DNA of 39,320 nt from NCBI GenBank assembly GCA_040377825.1, contig JBEINZ010000003.1, forward strand, positions 1 to 39,320, written 5' to 3'. Shown one piece after another: positions 16,652 through 25,495 of the stretch. The notes below the pieces were generated by a model. It did no database searches. It saw nothing but the letters and a program-made list of their open reading frames with translations, and had not been told where the DNA came from. Within the stretch, counting starts at the first letter, position 1; every line of letters begins with the position of its first letter. The stretch comes from JBEINZ01 sp040377825 (lineage in GTDB: Bacteria; Pseudomonadota; Alphaproteobacteria; Rhizobiales; Ancalomicrobiaceae). Position numbers and translations under genes: made by a program.

Positions 16652-16734
16652 TCCGCGATAAGGCCGGCCTTGCCTTCCGATGGCGGGCTTGCGCATAAGT
16701 TGGATGTCAACGACAAACCGGTCGGGCCGTTTCG

Positions 16735-17415
16735 ATGCAAGCACCAATCATCGCGCCATCCATCCTCGCGGCCGATTTTGCCCGTCTCGGAGACGAGGTG
16801 CGCGATGTGATCGCCGCGGGGGCCGATTGGATCCATTTCGACGTGATGGACAACCATTATGTTCCGAACCTGACGTTCGGGCCGATGATCCTCAAAGCGA
16901 TCCGTCCCTACACCACGGCGACGCTCGATGTGCACTTGATGGTGAAGCCGGTCGATGCGCTGATCGAGATGTTTGCGGCGGCCGGCGCGGATCTGATCAG
17001 CTTCCACCCGGAGGCGAGCGAGCATGTCGACCGCTCCCTCGACCTGATCCGCCGCAAGGGCTGCCGCGCCGGCTTGGTGCTCAATCCGGCGACGCCGATC
17101 CAGCATCTGGATTGGGTCCTGGACCGGCTCGACCTCATCTTGCTGATGTCGGTCAATCCGGGCTTCGGCGGGCAGCCATTGATCCCCGCCGTGCTCGACA
17201 AGGCGCGGCTCGTGCGCAGGATCATTGACGAAAGCGGCAAGTCGATCCGGCTGGAGATCGATGGCGGGGTCAAGACCACGAATATCGGCAGCATTGCCGC
17301 CGCCGGGGTCGACACCTTCGTCGCCGGCAGCGAGATCTTCTCGGCGCCGGACTACCGGAACGTGATCGAGGGCATGCGCGGCGAGATCGCGCGGGCGACC
17401 GGCCACGCGGTTTGA
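16735..17415 (+). CDS. rpe: Ribulose-phosphate 3-epimerase
   Basis: The 226-residue TIM-barrel enzyme interconverts D-ribulose-5-phosphate and D-xylulose-5-phosphate. Conserved metal and catalytic residues are visible: H34 and D36 in WIHFDVMDNHYVPN, H67 in LDVHLMV, the MSVNPGFGGQ loop, and EIDGGV with the second catalytic Asp. Length matches the family. It probably shares a transcript with the aldolase gene upstream. Its stop is only 9 nt from the end of the convergent phosphatase gene. An allulose-6-phosphate epimerase role is possible, since those enzymes are related and a sugar importer is nearby, but the HYVPNLTFGP motif favours Rpe. Confidence 0.94.
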   Translation: MQAPIIAPSILAADFARLGDEVRDVIAAGADWIHFDVMDNHYVPNLTFGPMILKAIRPYTTATLDVHLMVKPVDALIEMFAAAGADLISFHPEASEHVDRSLDLIRRKGCRAGLVLNPATPIQHLDWVLDRLDLILLMSVNPGFGGQPLIPAVLDKARLVRRIIDESGKSIRLEIDGGVKTTNIGSIAAAGVDTFVAGSEIFSAPDYRNVIEGMRGEIARATGHAV

Positions 17416-17424
17416 GGGTTCAGG

Positions 17425-18135
17425 TTAGTGCAGCCGCGCTTCAGCGCTCGCAAACGGCAATCCGAGGCCATGCACCGCGTCCCAAAGCGCGTCGAAATGA
17501 TCGATGACGACATCGGGGTCGAGCGCGCTCACCGGCGTATCGGTATAGCCGAAGCTGACGGCAATAACGGGGATGCCGGCGTTGCGGGCCGCGTCGATGT
17601 CCGCCCGCGAGTCGCCGATCATGACCGCGTGGGTCGCGGCCCCGCCGGCGCGCTCGATCGTGCCGAGGAGATGGCGGGCGTCGGGCTTGCGGACAGGGAA
17701 CGTGTCGCCGCCGCATACCGCCTGAAAGCGATGGGAAAGCCCGAGTTCGCCGATAAGCTGGCGGGACAGGCCTTCCAGTTTGTTGGTGCAGACGGCAAAT
17801 CGCCACCCGGCCGCGTGGAAACGGTCCAAGGCCGCGAGTACGCCGGGATAAGGCTTGCTTTTGGACGCGATGTTGGCGCCGTAATCGGTCACGAATTCAG
17901 CGAAGAGTCGGTCGGTGGTGGCGTCATCGAGCGTAACGCCGTTGGCGTGGAAGCCACGTTTCACAAGAGCGCGCGCGCCGGCGCCGACAAGAGTGCCGAC
18001 TTCCGTAAGAGGAAGCGCTGACAGGCCTTCGCGCAACAGGAGCGCGTTGAGCGTGCCCAATAGGTCGCCGGCGGTGTCGACAAGCGTGCCGTCGAGGTCG
18101 AAAACGAGGAGCGGAGCAGTACGGTTTTCGCTCAT
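17425..18135 (-). CDS. gph: Phosphoglycolate phosphatase (HAD superfamily)
   Basis: The 236-residue HAD hydrolase has motif I DLDGTLVDT near the N-terminus, motif II CTNKLEG, motif III lysine in FPVRKPDARHLL, and motif IV MIGDSRADIDAARNAG. Gph removes 2-phosphoglycolate formed by DNA repair or by RuBisCO oxygenation. ATG at 18135 is used; an in-frame GTG at 18144 would add three residues and cannot be excluded. It stands alone on the minus strand, converging with rpe and diverging from the small secreted protein. Its position next to aldolase and epimerase genes recalls cbbZ in Calvin clusters, but gph is also a housekeeping gene. Confidence 0.88.
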   Translation of the reverse strand: MSENRTAPLLVFDLDGTLVDTAGDLLGTLNALLLREGLSALPLTEVGTLVGAGARALVKRGFHANGVTLDDATTDRLFAEFVTDYGANIASKSKPYPGVLAALDRFHAAGWRFAVCTNKLEGLSRQLIGELGLSHRFQAVCGGDTFPVRKPDARHLLGTIERAGGAATHAVMIGDSRADIDAARNAGIPVIAVSFGYTDTPVSALDPDVVIDHFDALWDAVHGLGLPFASAEARLH

Positions 18136-18170
18136 GATGAACACGGTCTCTTTGGAGCTGACGGGGGGCG

Positions 18171-18560
18171 ATGATGATGCACGTTTACGGGGTTCGGCGG
18201 GTTGTTATGGGGCTCTCGGTCGTCGTGGCCGCGGTCGTCGCCAGCACGTCGGCGCATTCCGAGTATATCTTCACCACGCCGCAGGCGAAGACACAGAATC
18301 GAATCTATTGGCTTGATCGATATACCGGAACTGTCGGCGCCTGCCAGTTCGTGCCGAAGGCCGGGACGCCGGGGACAATGCAATGTTTTCCGCCGGGTGA
18401 CAACGCTCAGTCAATGCCATCGGGCGACTACGACCTGATGCCGACCAGTCTCGAAAACGAACTTGGCATCTTTCGCTTGAACCGGACGACCGGCGAGACA
18501 AGCCTATGCTTCGTCAAGGACGAAAAGGTCCTCTGCACGCCGCAAGCCATCGCACGCTGA
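18171..18560 (+). CDS. Small secreted protein of unknown function
   Basis: I do not recognise a named family. The 129-residue product has a signal peptide (hydrophobic VVMGLSVVVAAVVAS, cleavage likely after SAHS or nearby) and a mature part of about 100 residues with three cysteines. Two similar short units are visible, NRIYWLDRYTGTVGACQF and GIFRLNRTTGETSLCFV. Both follow the pattern aromatic/hydrophobic - R - x - TG - x3 - C, which suggests a duplicated beta-hairpin. Three ATG codons occur in tandem at 18171, 18174 and 18177 behind a run of six G; the third has the best spacing. It diverges from gph and converges with the chemoreceptor gene. Periplasmic or secreted location is inferred from the signal. 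Confidence 0.7.
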   Translation: MMMHVYGVRRVVMGLSVVVAAVVASTSAHSEYIFTTPQAKTQNRIYWLDRYTGTVGACQFVPKAGTPGTMQCFPPGDNAQSMPSGDYDLMPTSLENELGIFRLNRTTGETSLCFVKDEKVLCTPQAIAR

Positions 18561-18586
18561 ACCACCTTCGACGGCTCGGCGGCCAG

Positions 18587-20329
18587 TTACATCCGGTAGG
18601 CCGTTCGGAAGCCGCCCCAATGCCGGTCGCCGACGTAGATTGGCGCGTCGATCTCTTTCATGATGACGATGTTTCCGCCGCCGAGGTCGCGCGCATAGCT
18701 CTGCACGAGGAAGGCCCGCGTATTGCGCGCCGCCAGGAGGCCGGCCCGATCGTCAAAGATCCGCTTGTTGCGCGAATTCGCGGTGTTCCAAACCACTTCG
18801 CCCGGCCGCTGGGGATGCGAATACTTCCGGTTATGCACCGGCAGATAGCCGTTGATGTCGACCGCCGCATCGAACGTGACACGAGGATCCGACTCGATGA
18901 TCGGCTCCTGGATCGGCGGTAGGACCCGTTCCAGGAAGGTGAGCGCCCGCGTCTCGAATTGCTGCGGGTTTGTGCCGCCAATCGGCCGATAGTCGGTGTC
19001 GAAAAGGTCCTCGATGCGTATTTCGCCACGGCCGAGCGCGTTGCTGAACGATGCCTCCACCGCCGATGCGGCCGCTTGGGCGCGCTTGATCAGCGGTTCG
19101 TATTCCGAAGCGATGGCGGCAATTCGCGCCTTGAGCGCGGCATGATCCGCGTTCTCGAACATGACGTGAAAGCCGAGCGCGCTTTTGTCGACGATGCGAG
19201 CGTTGAGATCGCCGATACCGCTCAAGTCGATCACGCCGCGATCGTGCCGGTCGAGCGTGCAGCCTTCAACGGCGATCAGCGCGCCGCCGAGCGAAAGATC
19301 GATCGTCTTGATCTGCAACGCGCGGCCACCGATTGTAAATCGGCCACGCAGTTCCACCGGCCAGCGATCATGGCGGCGACGATCGCCTTGCGGGGTTTGA
19401 CGCAGGACCGTGACGAGCTGGCGGGTCATGTCATCGACAGCACGACCCATGAGATCGGTTGCCGACGCAACGGACGATCCCATCGTGACCGCAGCGGAAG
19501 TCGCCTCTTGGATCGAGCGCGCACGCCGCGCGACATCGTCGGCGAAAGCGGTCGTCTGGTTGGCGCTATGTGAGACGTGCCCAATGATGCCGATTTGGCT
19601 TTGCACGGAGGTCGCCACCGACTGCGCAACGGGGCGGATATCGCCGATGATCCCGATCACGCGGTCGACGGCTCCAATGCTGGTCGCGGCGGTTTTCTGC
19701 AAATGTTGGATTTTACGGCCGATTTCGTCGGTCGCCTTCTGGGTCTCGACCGACAGCGCCTTTACCTCATTGGCGACGACCGCGAAGCCGCGGCCCGCGG
19801 CGCCGGCGCGCGCGGCTTCGATCGTTGCGTTCAGCGCAAGCAAGTTGGTTTGTCCGGCGACATCGGCGATGAGCGAGACGACCGCCTGAATTTCCCCAAT
19901 TGCGCCGCGCAACTCGTCGATCGAGCGCGTCGCCTCCGCAGCCGTGGCCTCGGCGGCCGCGACCAGACGATTGGAGTTTTGCGCCTCGGTTTCGATCTTG
20001 CGATTCGACGTCGCGAAGCTCTCGATCGAGTTGGCGAGATCCTGGACGTTGCCGCGCGCTTCGCCCGTTTCGTTGGCAAGATGATCGCTGTCTCGCCGAA
20101 TCCCATCGACGATCTCAGCGTTTTCGGTAACGGTGTCGCGCATGGTTGCGCTGACGCCCTGCAACTTCGACTGGGCGCGCCTTAGATCGGACTCTAGGAG
20201 CTCGATGACGCTCAAGATCGAGGCGTCGCGATGGCTACTCTCAGCGTCTGCGGGTAAGATTTCGACGTCCGCCACGATTGTCGGCTTTGTTGCCGTTGCT
20301 TTGGCGCGCCCGAAGAGGGTTCTAAACAT
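18587..20329 (-). CDS. Soluble methyl-accepting chemotaxis protein with PilZ domain and C-terminal sensory domain
   Basis: The 580-residue protein has no membrane segment. An N-terminal coiled coil (about 35-145) leads into the MCP signalling hairpin, with core EIQAVVSLIADVAGQTNLLALNATIEAARAG, GRGFAVVANEVKALS around 146-193, and the antiparallel helix to about 310. A PilZ domain follows, with an intact cyclic-di-GMP motif pair: RRHDR (318-322) and DLSLGG (344-349). The last 170 residues carry DINGYLPVHNRKYSHPQ, NRKYS/NKRIFDD and GGFRTAY motifs typical of a Cache-like ligand-binding domain at the C-terminus of cytoplasmic receptors. It should relay c-di-GMP and an internal signal to CheA. No che genes are nearby. 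ATG at 20329 follows GGGA. Confidence 0.88.
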   Translation of the reverse strand: MFRTLFGRAKATATKPTIVADVEILPADAESSHRDASILSVIELLESDLRRAQSKLQGVSATMRDTVTENAEIVDGIRRDSDHLANETGEARGNVQDLANSIESFATSNRKIETEAQNSNRLVAAAEATAAEATRSIDELRGAIGEIQAVVSLIADVAGQTNLLALNATIEAARAGAAGRGFAVVANEVKALSVETQKATDEIGRKIQHLQKTAATSIGAVDRVIGIIGDIRPVAQSVATSVQSQIGIIGHVSHSANQTTAFADDVARRARSIQEATSAAVTMGSSVASATDLMGRAVDDMTRQLVTVLRQTPQGDRRRHDRWPVELRGRFTIGGRALQIKTIDLSLGGALIAVEGCTLDRHDRGVIDLSGIGDLNARIVDKSALGFHVMFENADHAALKARIAAIASEYEPLIKRAQAAASAVEASFSNALGRGEIRIEDLFDTDYRPIGGTNPQQFETRALTFLERVLPPIQEPIIESDPRVTFDAAVDINGYLPVHNRKYSHPQRPGEVVWNTANSRNKRIFDDRAGLLAARNTRAFLVQSYARDLGGGNIVIMKEIDAPIYVGDRHWGGFRTAYRM

Positions 20330-20590
20330 TTTTTTGTCCCGTTACAGGAGTTGAGTCCTACAATCCTCCAATGCTCATAAATAAAAAGTTAAATACTTAT
20401 ATCGGTTGCAACGTAAAGAAACACAGTTTCAGGCTGGGCGCGCTTTCGCGGGGTCTAGTCTGGTAGTGCCTCCGCTTTCAACATCCATCGATTACGGAAC
20501 GAGGGGCTGGCGAAGGGGGGCGGGGCTGCGCTATTGAAGGCCGCAAAGTTAAAGGTAGAGCGCGGATCGCGCGAGAGCCGACGGGGCCTT

Positions 20591-21280
20591 ATGAGTGCGG
20601 ACCTAAAGACGCAAGCCGCCGAGGCCGCCTTGGCCTTCGTCAAGCCCGGCATGCGCCTCGGCCTCGGGACGGGCTCGACCGCGGACGCGTTCCTGCATGT
20701 GCTCGGTCGGCGGGTTACCGAAGGCCTGGATGTAATCGGCGTACCGACTTCGGAGCGGACGGCCGACTTGGCCACGCGACTCGGAATCCGGCTCTCCACG
20801 CTTGATGAAACGCCCGAACTCGATCTGACGATCGACGGCGCGGACGAAATCGGGCCCGGATTGGCCCTTATCAAAGGCGGCGGTGGGGCGCTTCTTAGGG
20901 AGAAGATCGTCGCGGCCGCCTCCCGCGGCATGCTGGTCATTGCCGACGGCTCGAAGGTGGTCGACATGCTCGGTGCCTTTGCGCTGCCGATCGAAGTGGT
21001 ATCGTTCGGCGTGGAAGCCACGCGCCGAGCCATCGCGGCACGCGCGAGCGCGATCGGCCTCGAGGGGGGGCTGACCTTGCGCCGCAGTGGCGATCGGATC
21101 TACACGACGGATGGCGGACATCTGATTATTGATGCGTCGTTTCGCCAGATTCCGGATCCACAAGCACTTGCGTTCTCGCTGGCAACGATTCCCGGTGTCG
21201 TCGAGCACGGCCTCTTTCTCGGTCTTGCGACCGCCGCAGTCATCGCCCGCGAGGGCGGCGTAAAGACCCTGCACCGTTGA
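20591..21280 (+). CDS. rpiA: Ribose-5-phosphate isomerase A
   Basis: The 229-residue enzyme interconverts ribose-5-phosphate and ribulose-5-phosphate. Family motifs are GLGTGSTADAF (24-34), GVPTSERT, the catalytic DGADEIGPGLALIKGGGGALLREKI, and VVDMLGAFALPIEV. ATG at 20591 is preferred over an in-frame start at 20534, because the extra 19 residues (lysine and arginine rich) are not typical of RpiA. It is followed after 23 nt by a DUF2059 gene and then gor, a run common in Hyphomicrobiales. The DUF2059 start context suggests these three form one operon. Confidence 0.94.
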   Translation: MSADLKTQAAEAALAFVKPGMRLGLGTGSTADAFLHVLGRRVTEGLDVIGVPTSERTADLATRLGIRLSTLDETPELDLTIDGADEIGPGLALIKGGGGALLREKIVAAASRGMLVIADGSKVVDMLGAFALPIEVVSFGVEATRRAIAARASAIGLEGGLTLRRSGDRIYTTDGGHLIIDASFRQIPDPQALAFSLATIPGVVEHGLFLGLATAAVIAREGGVKTLHR

Positions 21281-21303
21281 TCATTGACCATGGAGCATCG
21301 CCT

Positions 21304-21804
21304 ATGAACCGCTCAAACCTCCGTTGCCTCGCTCTCATCGGAACCTTTCTCGTCGGATCGGTGACGGGGGCAATGGCGCAAGATATCACCAAGGAACATC
21401 TCGCCTCGGCGCGCGCCGCGATCGAAGCCTCGCGCGTGGCGGACGGATTCGATAATATTCTCGTGAGCGTTGCCTTGCAGACCAAGACGCTGTTCCAGCG
21501 TTCCAATCCGGCTCTGACCTCGCAGATCGACGAAGTGACCAATGCGGTAGCGCTCGAACTCGCGGCGCGGCGCCCGGAACTCGATCGTGACGTTCAGACG
21601 ATCTGGGCAAAGAAATTCACCAAGGCCGAACTCGACGAAGTCTCCAAGTTCTATAATTCGCCGACCGGGAAGAAACTGGCCACGGAAACGCAGGGCATCG
21701 TTCAGCAATCGATGCAGTCGGTCGCCGCTTGGCAGCAAAAGATCTCCAGCGAGATGGTGAACCGCGTCCGCGAGGAAATGAAGAAGCGCGGCTATAATCT
21801 GTAA
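21304..21804 (+). CDS. DUF2059-type secreted protein
   Basis: The 166-residue product has a signal peptide (LRCLALIGTFLVGSVTGAMAQ, cleavage after AMA) and a helical mature region with WAKKFTKAELDEVSKFYNSPTGKKLATETQGIVQQSM, the recognisable DUF2059 segment. Function of the family is unknown; it is found in the periplasm or envelope. ATG at 21304 is preferred to an ATG at 21277 (inside the end of rpiA) because GGAG lies about 8 nt upstream and the signal peptide begins there. Its conserved place between rpiA and gor is the only functional hint. Confidence 0.88.
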   Translation: MNRSNLRCLALIGTFLVGSVTGAMAQDITKEHLASARAAIEASRVADGFDNILVSVALQTKTLFQRSNPALTSQIDEVTNAVALELAARRPELDRDVQTIWAKKFTKAELDEVSKFYNSPTGKKLATETQGIVQQSMQSVAAWQQKISSEMVNRVREEMKKRGYNL

Positions 21805-21851
21805 TTCGGTTTTAAAGCGCGGCTGGTTTCGGCCGTTGAGAAGGGCTGCCG

Positions 21852-23246
21852 ATGTCTTTCGACTATGATCTGTTTGTCATTGGCGCGGGCTCCGGCGGCG
21901 TTAGGGCTGCCCGTATTGCCGCCGGCCACGGCGCGCGCGTTGCGGTCGCGGAGGAAAGCCGAATCGGCGGCACATGCGTGATCCGCGGGTGCGTGCCGAA
22001 GAAGCTGATGGTCTACGCCTCGCGTTTTGCGGATGAATTCGTCGATGCGACGGGGTTTGGATGGACAATTGGCGAGGCACGGTTCGATTGGCCGACGCTG
22101 ATCGCCAACAAAGACATCGAAATCGCTCGACTTGAGGGTTTGTATCGTCAGACGCTCGGGCGGGCGAACGTCGCCATCCTGCCCCAGCGCGCGGTGGTCG
22201 CGGGCCCCAATGCCGTGCGGTTGGCGGACGGGACCCTGATCTCGGCGCGCGTGATCCTGATTGCGACGGGCGGCTGGCCGCAGTCGGCCCGCGATTTCCC
22301 AGGCGCGGAGCTCACCATATCGTCGAACGAGATGTTCGATCTGCCCGCGCGGCCGCGGCGACTTGTCGTTGTCGGCGGCGGCTATATCGCGGTGGAGTTC
22401 GCCTCGCTCATGGCGGGCCTTGGGACCGAGACCACGCTGCTTTATCGCGGCGAGCAAATTCTGCGCGGCTTCGATCGGGATGTCCGCAATCATCTGACGG
22501 GCGAACTCGAAAAGCGCGGGCTCGATGTTCGGTGTCGCGAGCGGATCAAGGCCGTGTCGCGAATGACCGATGGTCTCCTTGTGGAAACCGAGAACGGCGC
22601 ACGGATCGAGGCGGATCAAGTGCTGATGGCGATCGGCCGCGTGCCAAATACCGCCGGCCTCGGTCTCGCCGAGGCGGGCATTCGCCTCGATGCCAAGGGC
22701 GCCATCGTTGTCGATGCCGCAAGCCAAACGTCCGTTCCGTCGATTTATGCGGTCGGCGATGTGACCGATCGCATCAATCTTACGCCGGTGGCGATCCGAG
22801 AGGGGCATGCCTTCGCCGATAGCGTCTTCGGTGGGCGCGGCGTGATCGTCGATCATCGGCTCGTCCCGACCGCTGTGTTTACCACGCCTGAAGTCGGCAC
22901 CGTCGGGATGACGGAAGATGAGGTCGCGGCGAAAGGCGGCGCCTATGACGTCTATCGCTCGACCTTCCGAGCGATGCGGCATACGCTCGGCGGCCGCAAT
23001 GAGCGAATGCTGATGAAAATTCTCGTGGACGCCGTCGACGATCGTGTTCTTGGGGTCCATATCGTCGGCGCCGACGCGGGCGAAATGATCCAATTGATCG
23101 GCATCGCGGTGAAGATGGGGGCCACCAAGGCCGATTTCGACGCGACCATGGCCGTTCATCCGACCGCCTCGGAGGAATTGGTCACGATGCGCAGTCCGAG
23201 CGAACATCACCCAGCGCGCGCCGTCATCGCCTCGCATGCGCTTTAA
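21852..23246 (+). CDS. gor: Glutathione-disulfide reductase
   Basis: The 464-residue flavoprotein reduces GSSG with NADPH in the cytosol. It has the FAD motif GAGSGGVRAARIAA (11-24), the redox disulfide in GGTCVIRGCVPKK (C42 and C47), a second nucleotide motif VVVGGGYIAVEFASLMAGLG, and the dimer-interface catalytic pair H436-E441 in HPTASEE. The NADPH-type stretch LYRGEQILRGFD after the second motif supports Gor rather than dihydrolipoamide dehydrogenase. It lies 47 nt after the DUF2059 gene. A hairpin follows its stop. Confidence 0.95.
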   Translation: MSFDYDLFVIGAGSGGVRAARIAAGHGARVAVAEESRIGGTCVIRGCVPKKLMVYASRFADEFVDATGFGWTIGEARFDWPTLIANKDIEIARLEGLYRQTLGRANVAILPQRAVVAGPNAVRLADGTLISARVILIATGGWPQSARDFPGAELTISSNEMFDLPARPRRLVVVGGGYIAVEFASLMAGLGTETTLLYRGEQILRGFDRDVRNHLTGELEKRGLDVRCRERIKAVSRMTDGLLVETENGARIEADQVLMAIGRVPNTAGLGLAEAGIRLDAKGAIVVDAASQTSVPSIYAVGDVTDRINLTPVAIREGHAFADSVFGGRGVIVDHRLVPTAVFTTPEVGTVGMTEDEVAAKGGAYDVYRSTFRAMRHTLGGRNERMLMKILVDAVDDRVLGVHIVGADAGEMIQLIGIAVKMGATKADFDATMAVHPTASEELVTMRSPSEHHPARAVIASHAL

Positions 23247-23256
23247 GATCGCAACG

Positions 23257-23277
23257 GCCGTCGGTTTTCCCGGCGGC
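23257..23277 (+). terminator. Hairpin after gor (candidate terminator)
   Basis: GCCGTCGG (23257-23264) pairs with CCGGCGGC (23270-23277) through an 8-bp stem with one G-U pair and a 5-nt TTTTC loop. It begins 10 nt after the gor stop. The following bases are only mildly T-rich, so termination may be partial or Rho-assisted. Confidence 0.45.
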
Positions 23278-23520
23278 GGTTGTCTTTGCGGGTGCGGACT
23301 GCTATCAGCCAGCCTCGTTGTCGGCACTGGTTATGCAAGAGCATGCATGTTGTCGGTGCGGGGCGATTGAAGCCGAGAGATCTTCGCAAGCGCATGGCGC
23401 CGGATTCGACGCTGGCAATTTACCGTTTCGATGATCAGAGTTTGTGCCGGCCATTCCCGGGGAGTGGCGCAATAATGTTTTGCTCGCCAAATGGGTCGGG
23501 CGCATGTGGAGACCGCGCCC

Positions 23521-25470
23521 ATGGCGCAAGACGATTTAGACGCAATTCTCACCGACCCTGCCCAGAACGGAGCGTCGGTGATGGCCGGCCAAACGGCCTC
23601 GATCAGCGCCGACACGCCGACGAAAGCTCATTCGGCCGGTACGCTTGCCGCGCTCGGGATCGTGTTCGGCGACATCGGCACCAGCCCGATCTACACGCTC
23701 GACACGGCCTTGAAGATCGGCGTGATTAAGCCGATCGAAGCCGATATTCTGGGGTTTCTGTCGCTGTGTATCTGGTCGCTCGCGATCGTGGTCGGCATTT
23801 GGTACGCGATTTTCATCATGCGGGCGGACAATCGCGGCGAGGGCGGGATTTTCGCCCTTATGGCGCTCGCGCATAAATCCGCGCCTAAGCTTGGGACCTT
23901 CATTGCCGTACTCGGCATCATCGGGGCGGCCTTGTTTTATGGCGACGCGGTGATCACACCGGCTATCTCGGTTTTGTCGGCCGTGGAAGGTCTATCGGTC
24001 GCGGCGCCGGCCCTCGACGCCCTGGTTCTGCCCATCGCTGTTGTTATCCTGACTACGCTGTTTGCCGTTCAGCGAAGCGGTGCCTCCAAGGTGGGCGGCT
24101 GGTTCGGGCCGATCATGCTTGTCTGGTTTTCGGTCCTGGCGCTGCTCGGGCTCGTCCAGATCGTACAATATCCCACGGTGCTCCAAGCGATCGATCCTCG
24201 GCACGGGTTGAATTTCCTGGCGCGAGAAGGTCTCGCCTCGTTCGCCGTGCTGGCGGTCGTGGTCCTGGCGGTCACCGGCGCGGAAGCGCTCTATGCCGAC
24301 ATGGGGCATGTGGGCCGCGCCGCCGTGCGCCGCGCCTTCGCATTCATTGTGATGCCGGCCCTGATCCTCAACTACCTTGGCCAAGGCGCGCACGCGCTGC
24401 GCGATCCGATCAATGGCGCGCATGACACGTTTTTCCATCTGGTGCCGCCATCCTTCCAGCCCTTCCTCGTGGTGCTCGCCACGGCCGCGACGGTCATTGC
24501 CAGTCAGGCCGTCATCTCGGGTGCCTTCGCGGTTACCCACCAAGCCTCGCATCTCGGCTTCTGGCCGCGCACCGACACGCGGCACACCTCAGCGGCCGAA
24601 CGCGGACAGGTCTATGTGCCTTCCGTCAATCTCGTCCTGTTCGTCGCGGTTATCGCGGTGGTGCTGGTGTTCCAGAAGTCGGAAAAACTGGCGGAGGCCT
24701 ATGGTTTCGCGGTGACCGGCACGATGGTCGTGACCTCGATGCTCGCGTTTTTGGTCGCGCGCGGCGTCTGGAACTGGCCGCTTTGGAAAGCGCTGACGAT
24801 CGTCGGTTTCTTCATGATCTTCGATGTTTCATTCTTTATTTCATGCGCCGCAAAGGTGTTGCACGGCGCCTGGCTCCCGCTCGTGCTTGGCGTCTTGCTG
24901 GTGATTGTCATGGCCGCATGGCGGATGGGGCGTTTGCGGCTTGCGATGCGCCGTCGTCACGAGGGCGTGCCGATCAAAATCGCGCTGTCAATCTTGCGCA
25001 GTCCGCGCGTCGAGCATGTCTGCGGCACGGCGGTCTATCTGATGGAGGACAAGAATCTTGCGCCGCGCGCGTTCTTGCATAATTTGAAACACAACAAATC
25101 GTGCCACCAGCAAATCGTGTTCCTCTACATCGAGACCGCCGACAGCCCTTGGGTCGATGCGCAGAGCCGGGCATCGGTCGAGCAGATGGGCGAGGGGTTG
25201 GCCATGATCCGCATACGCTTCGGTTTCATGGAGTCGCCAGACGTTCCCGCCGCCGTGAAGGCGACCGAACGTATGGGCATTCATATCGACAAGAAGGACT
25301 TGAGCTATTTCGTGAGCCGCGCCCATCTGGTTGAAGGGGACGAGACCGGCATTTGGACATGGATGCGCGGGCTATTCATTTTTCTCTATCGCAATCAAGC
25401 CGATCCGGCCGAGTACTATCAAATTCCGCCGGGACGCGTCGTCGATCTTGGGGCGCAGATCACGATCTGA
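23521..25470 (+). CDS. kup: KUP-family potassium uptake protein
   Basis: The product is about 649 residues. Twelve membrane segments fill residues about 40-460, and a soluble C-terminal domain of about 180 residues follows. The diagnostic first helix reads GIVFGDIGTSPIYTLDT (46-62), followed by ADNRGEGGIFALMAL and GAALFYGDAVITPAISVLSAVEGL. KUP proteins import K+ with protons. ATG at 23521 is used because GGAG lies upstream at 23506-23509, although an in-frame ATG at 23491 exists. The gene ends 25 nt before the HAD hydrolase gene, with which it may be co-transcribed. The 274 nt before it hold the gor hairpin and nothing else I can recognise. Confidence 0.95.
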   Translation: MAQDDLDAILTDPAQNGASVMAGQTASISADTPTKAHSAGTLAALGIVFGDIGTSPIYTLDTALKIGVIKPIEADILGFLSLCIWSLAIVVGIWYAIFIMRADNRGEGGIFALMALAHKSAPKLGTFIAVLGIIGAALFYGDAVITPAISVLSAVEGLSVAAPALDALVLPIAVVILTTLFAVQRSGASKVGGWFGPIMLVWFSVLALLGLVQIVQYPTVLQAIDPRHGLNFLAREGLASFAVLAVVVLAVTGAEALYADMGHVGRAAVRRAFAFIVMPALILNYLGQGAHALRDPINGAHDTFFHLVPPSFQPFLVVLATAATVIASQAVISGAFAVTHQASHLGFWPRTDTRHTSAAERGQVYVPSVNLVLFVAVIAVVLVFQKSEKLAEAYGFAVTGTMVVTSMLAFLVARGVWNWPLWKALTIVGFFMIFDVSFFISCAAKVLHGAWLPLVLGVLLVIVMAAWRMGRLRLAMRRRHEGVPIKIALSILRSPRVEHVCGTAVYLMEDKNLAPRAFLHNLKHNKSCHQQIVFLYIETADSPWVDAQSRASVEQMGEGLAMIRIRFGFMESPDVPAAVKATERMGIHIDKKDLSYFVSRAHLVEGDETGIWTWMRGLFIFLYRNQADPAEYYQIPPGRVVDLGAQITI

Positions 25471-25495
25471 CTTAACTGCTCCAGCGAGGATTAAA

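Noticed and set aside
16660..16671. Perfect palindrome AAGGCCGGCCTT between aldolase and epimerase genes
   Set aside because: It has no loop and is only 12 bp; such GC-rich palindromes are expected by chance, and the two genes appear co-transcribed.
21792..23327. 511-codon minus-strand frame opposite glutathione reductase
   Set aside because: Shadow of gor: composition is antisense-like and there are no domain motifs.
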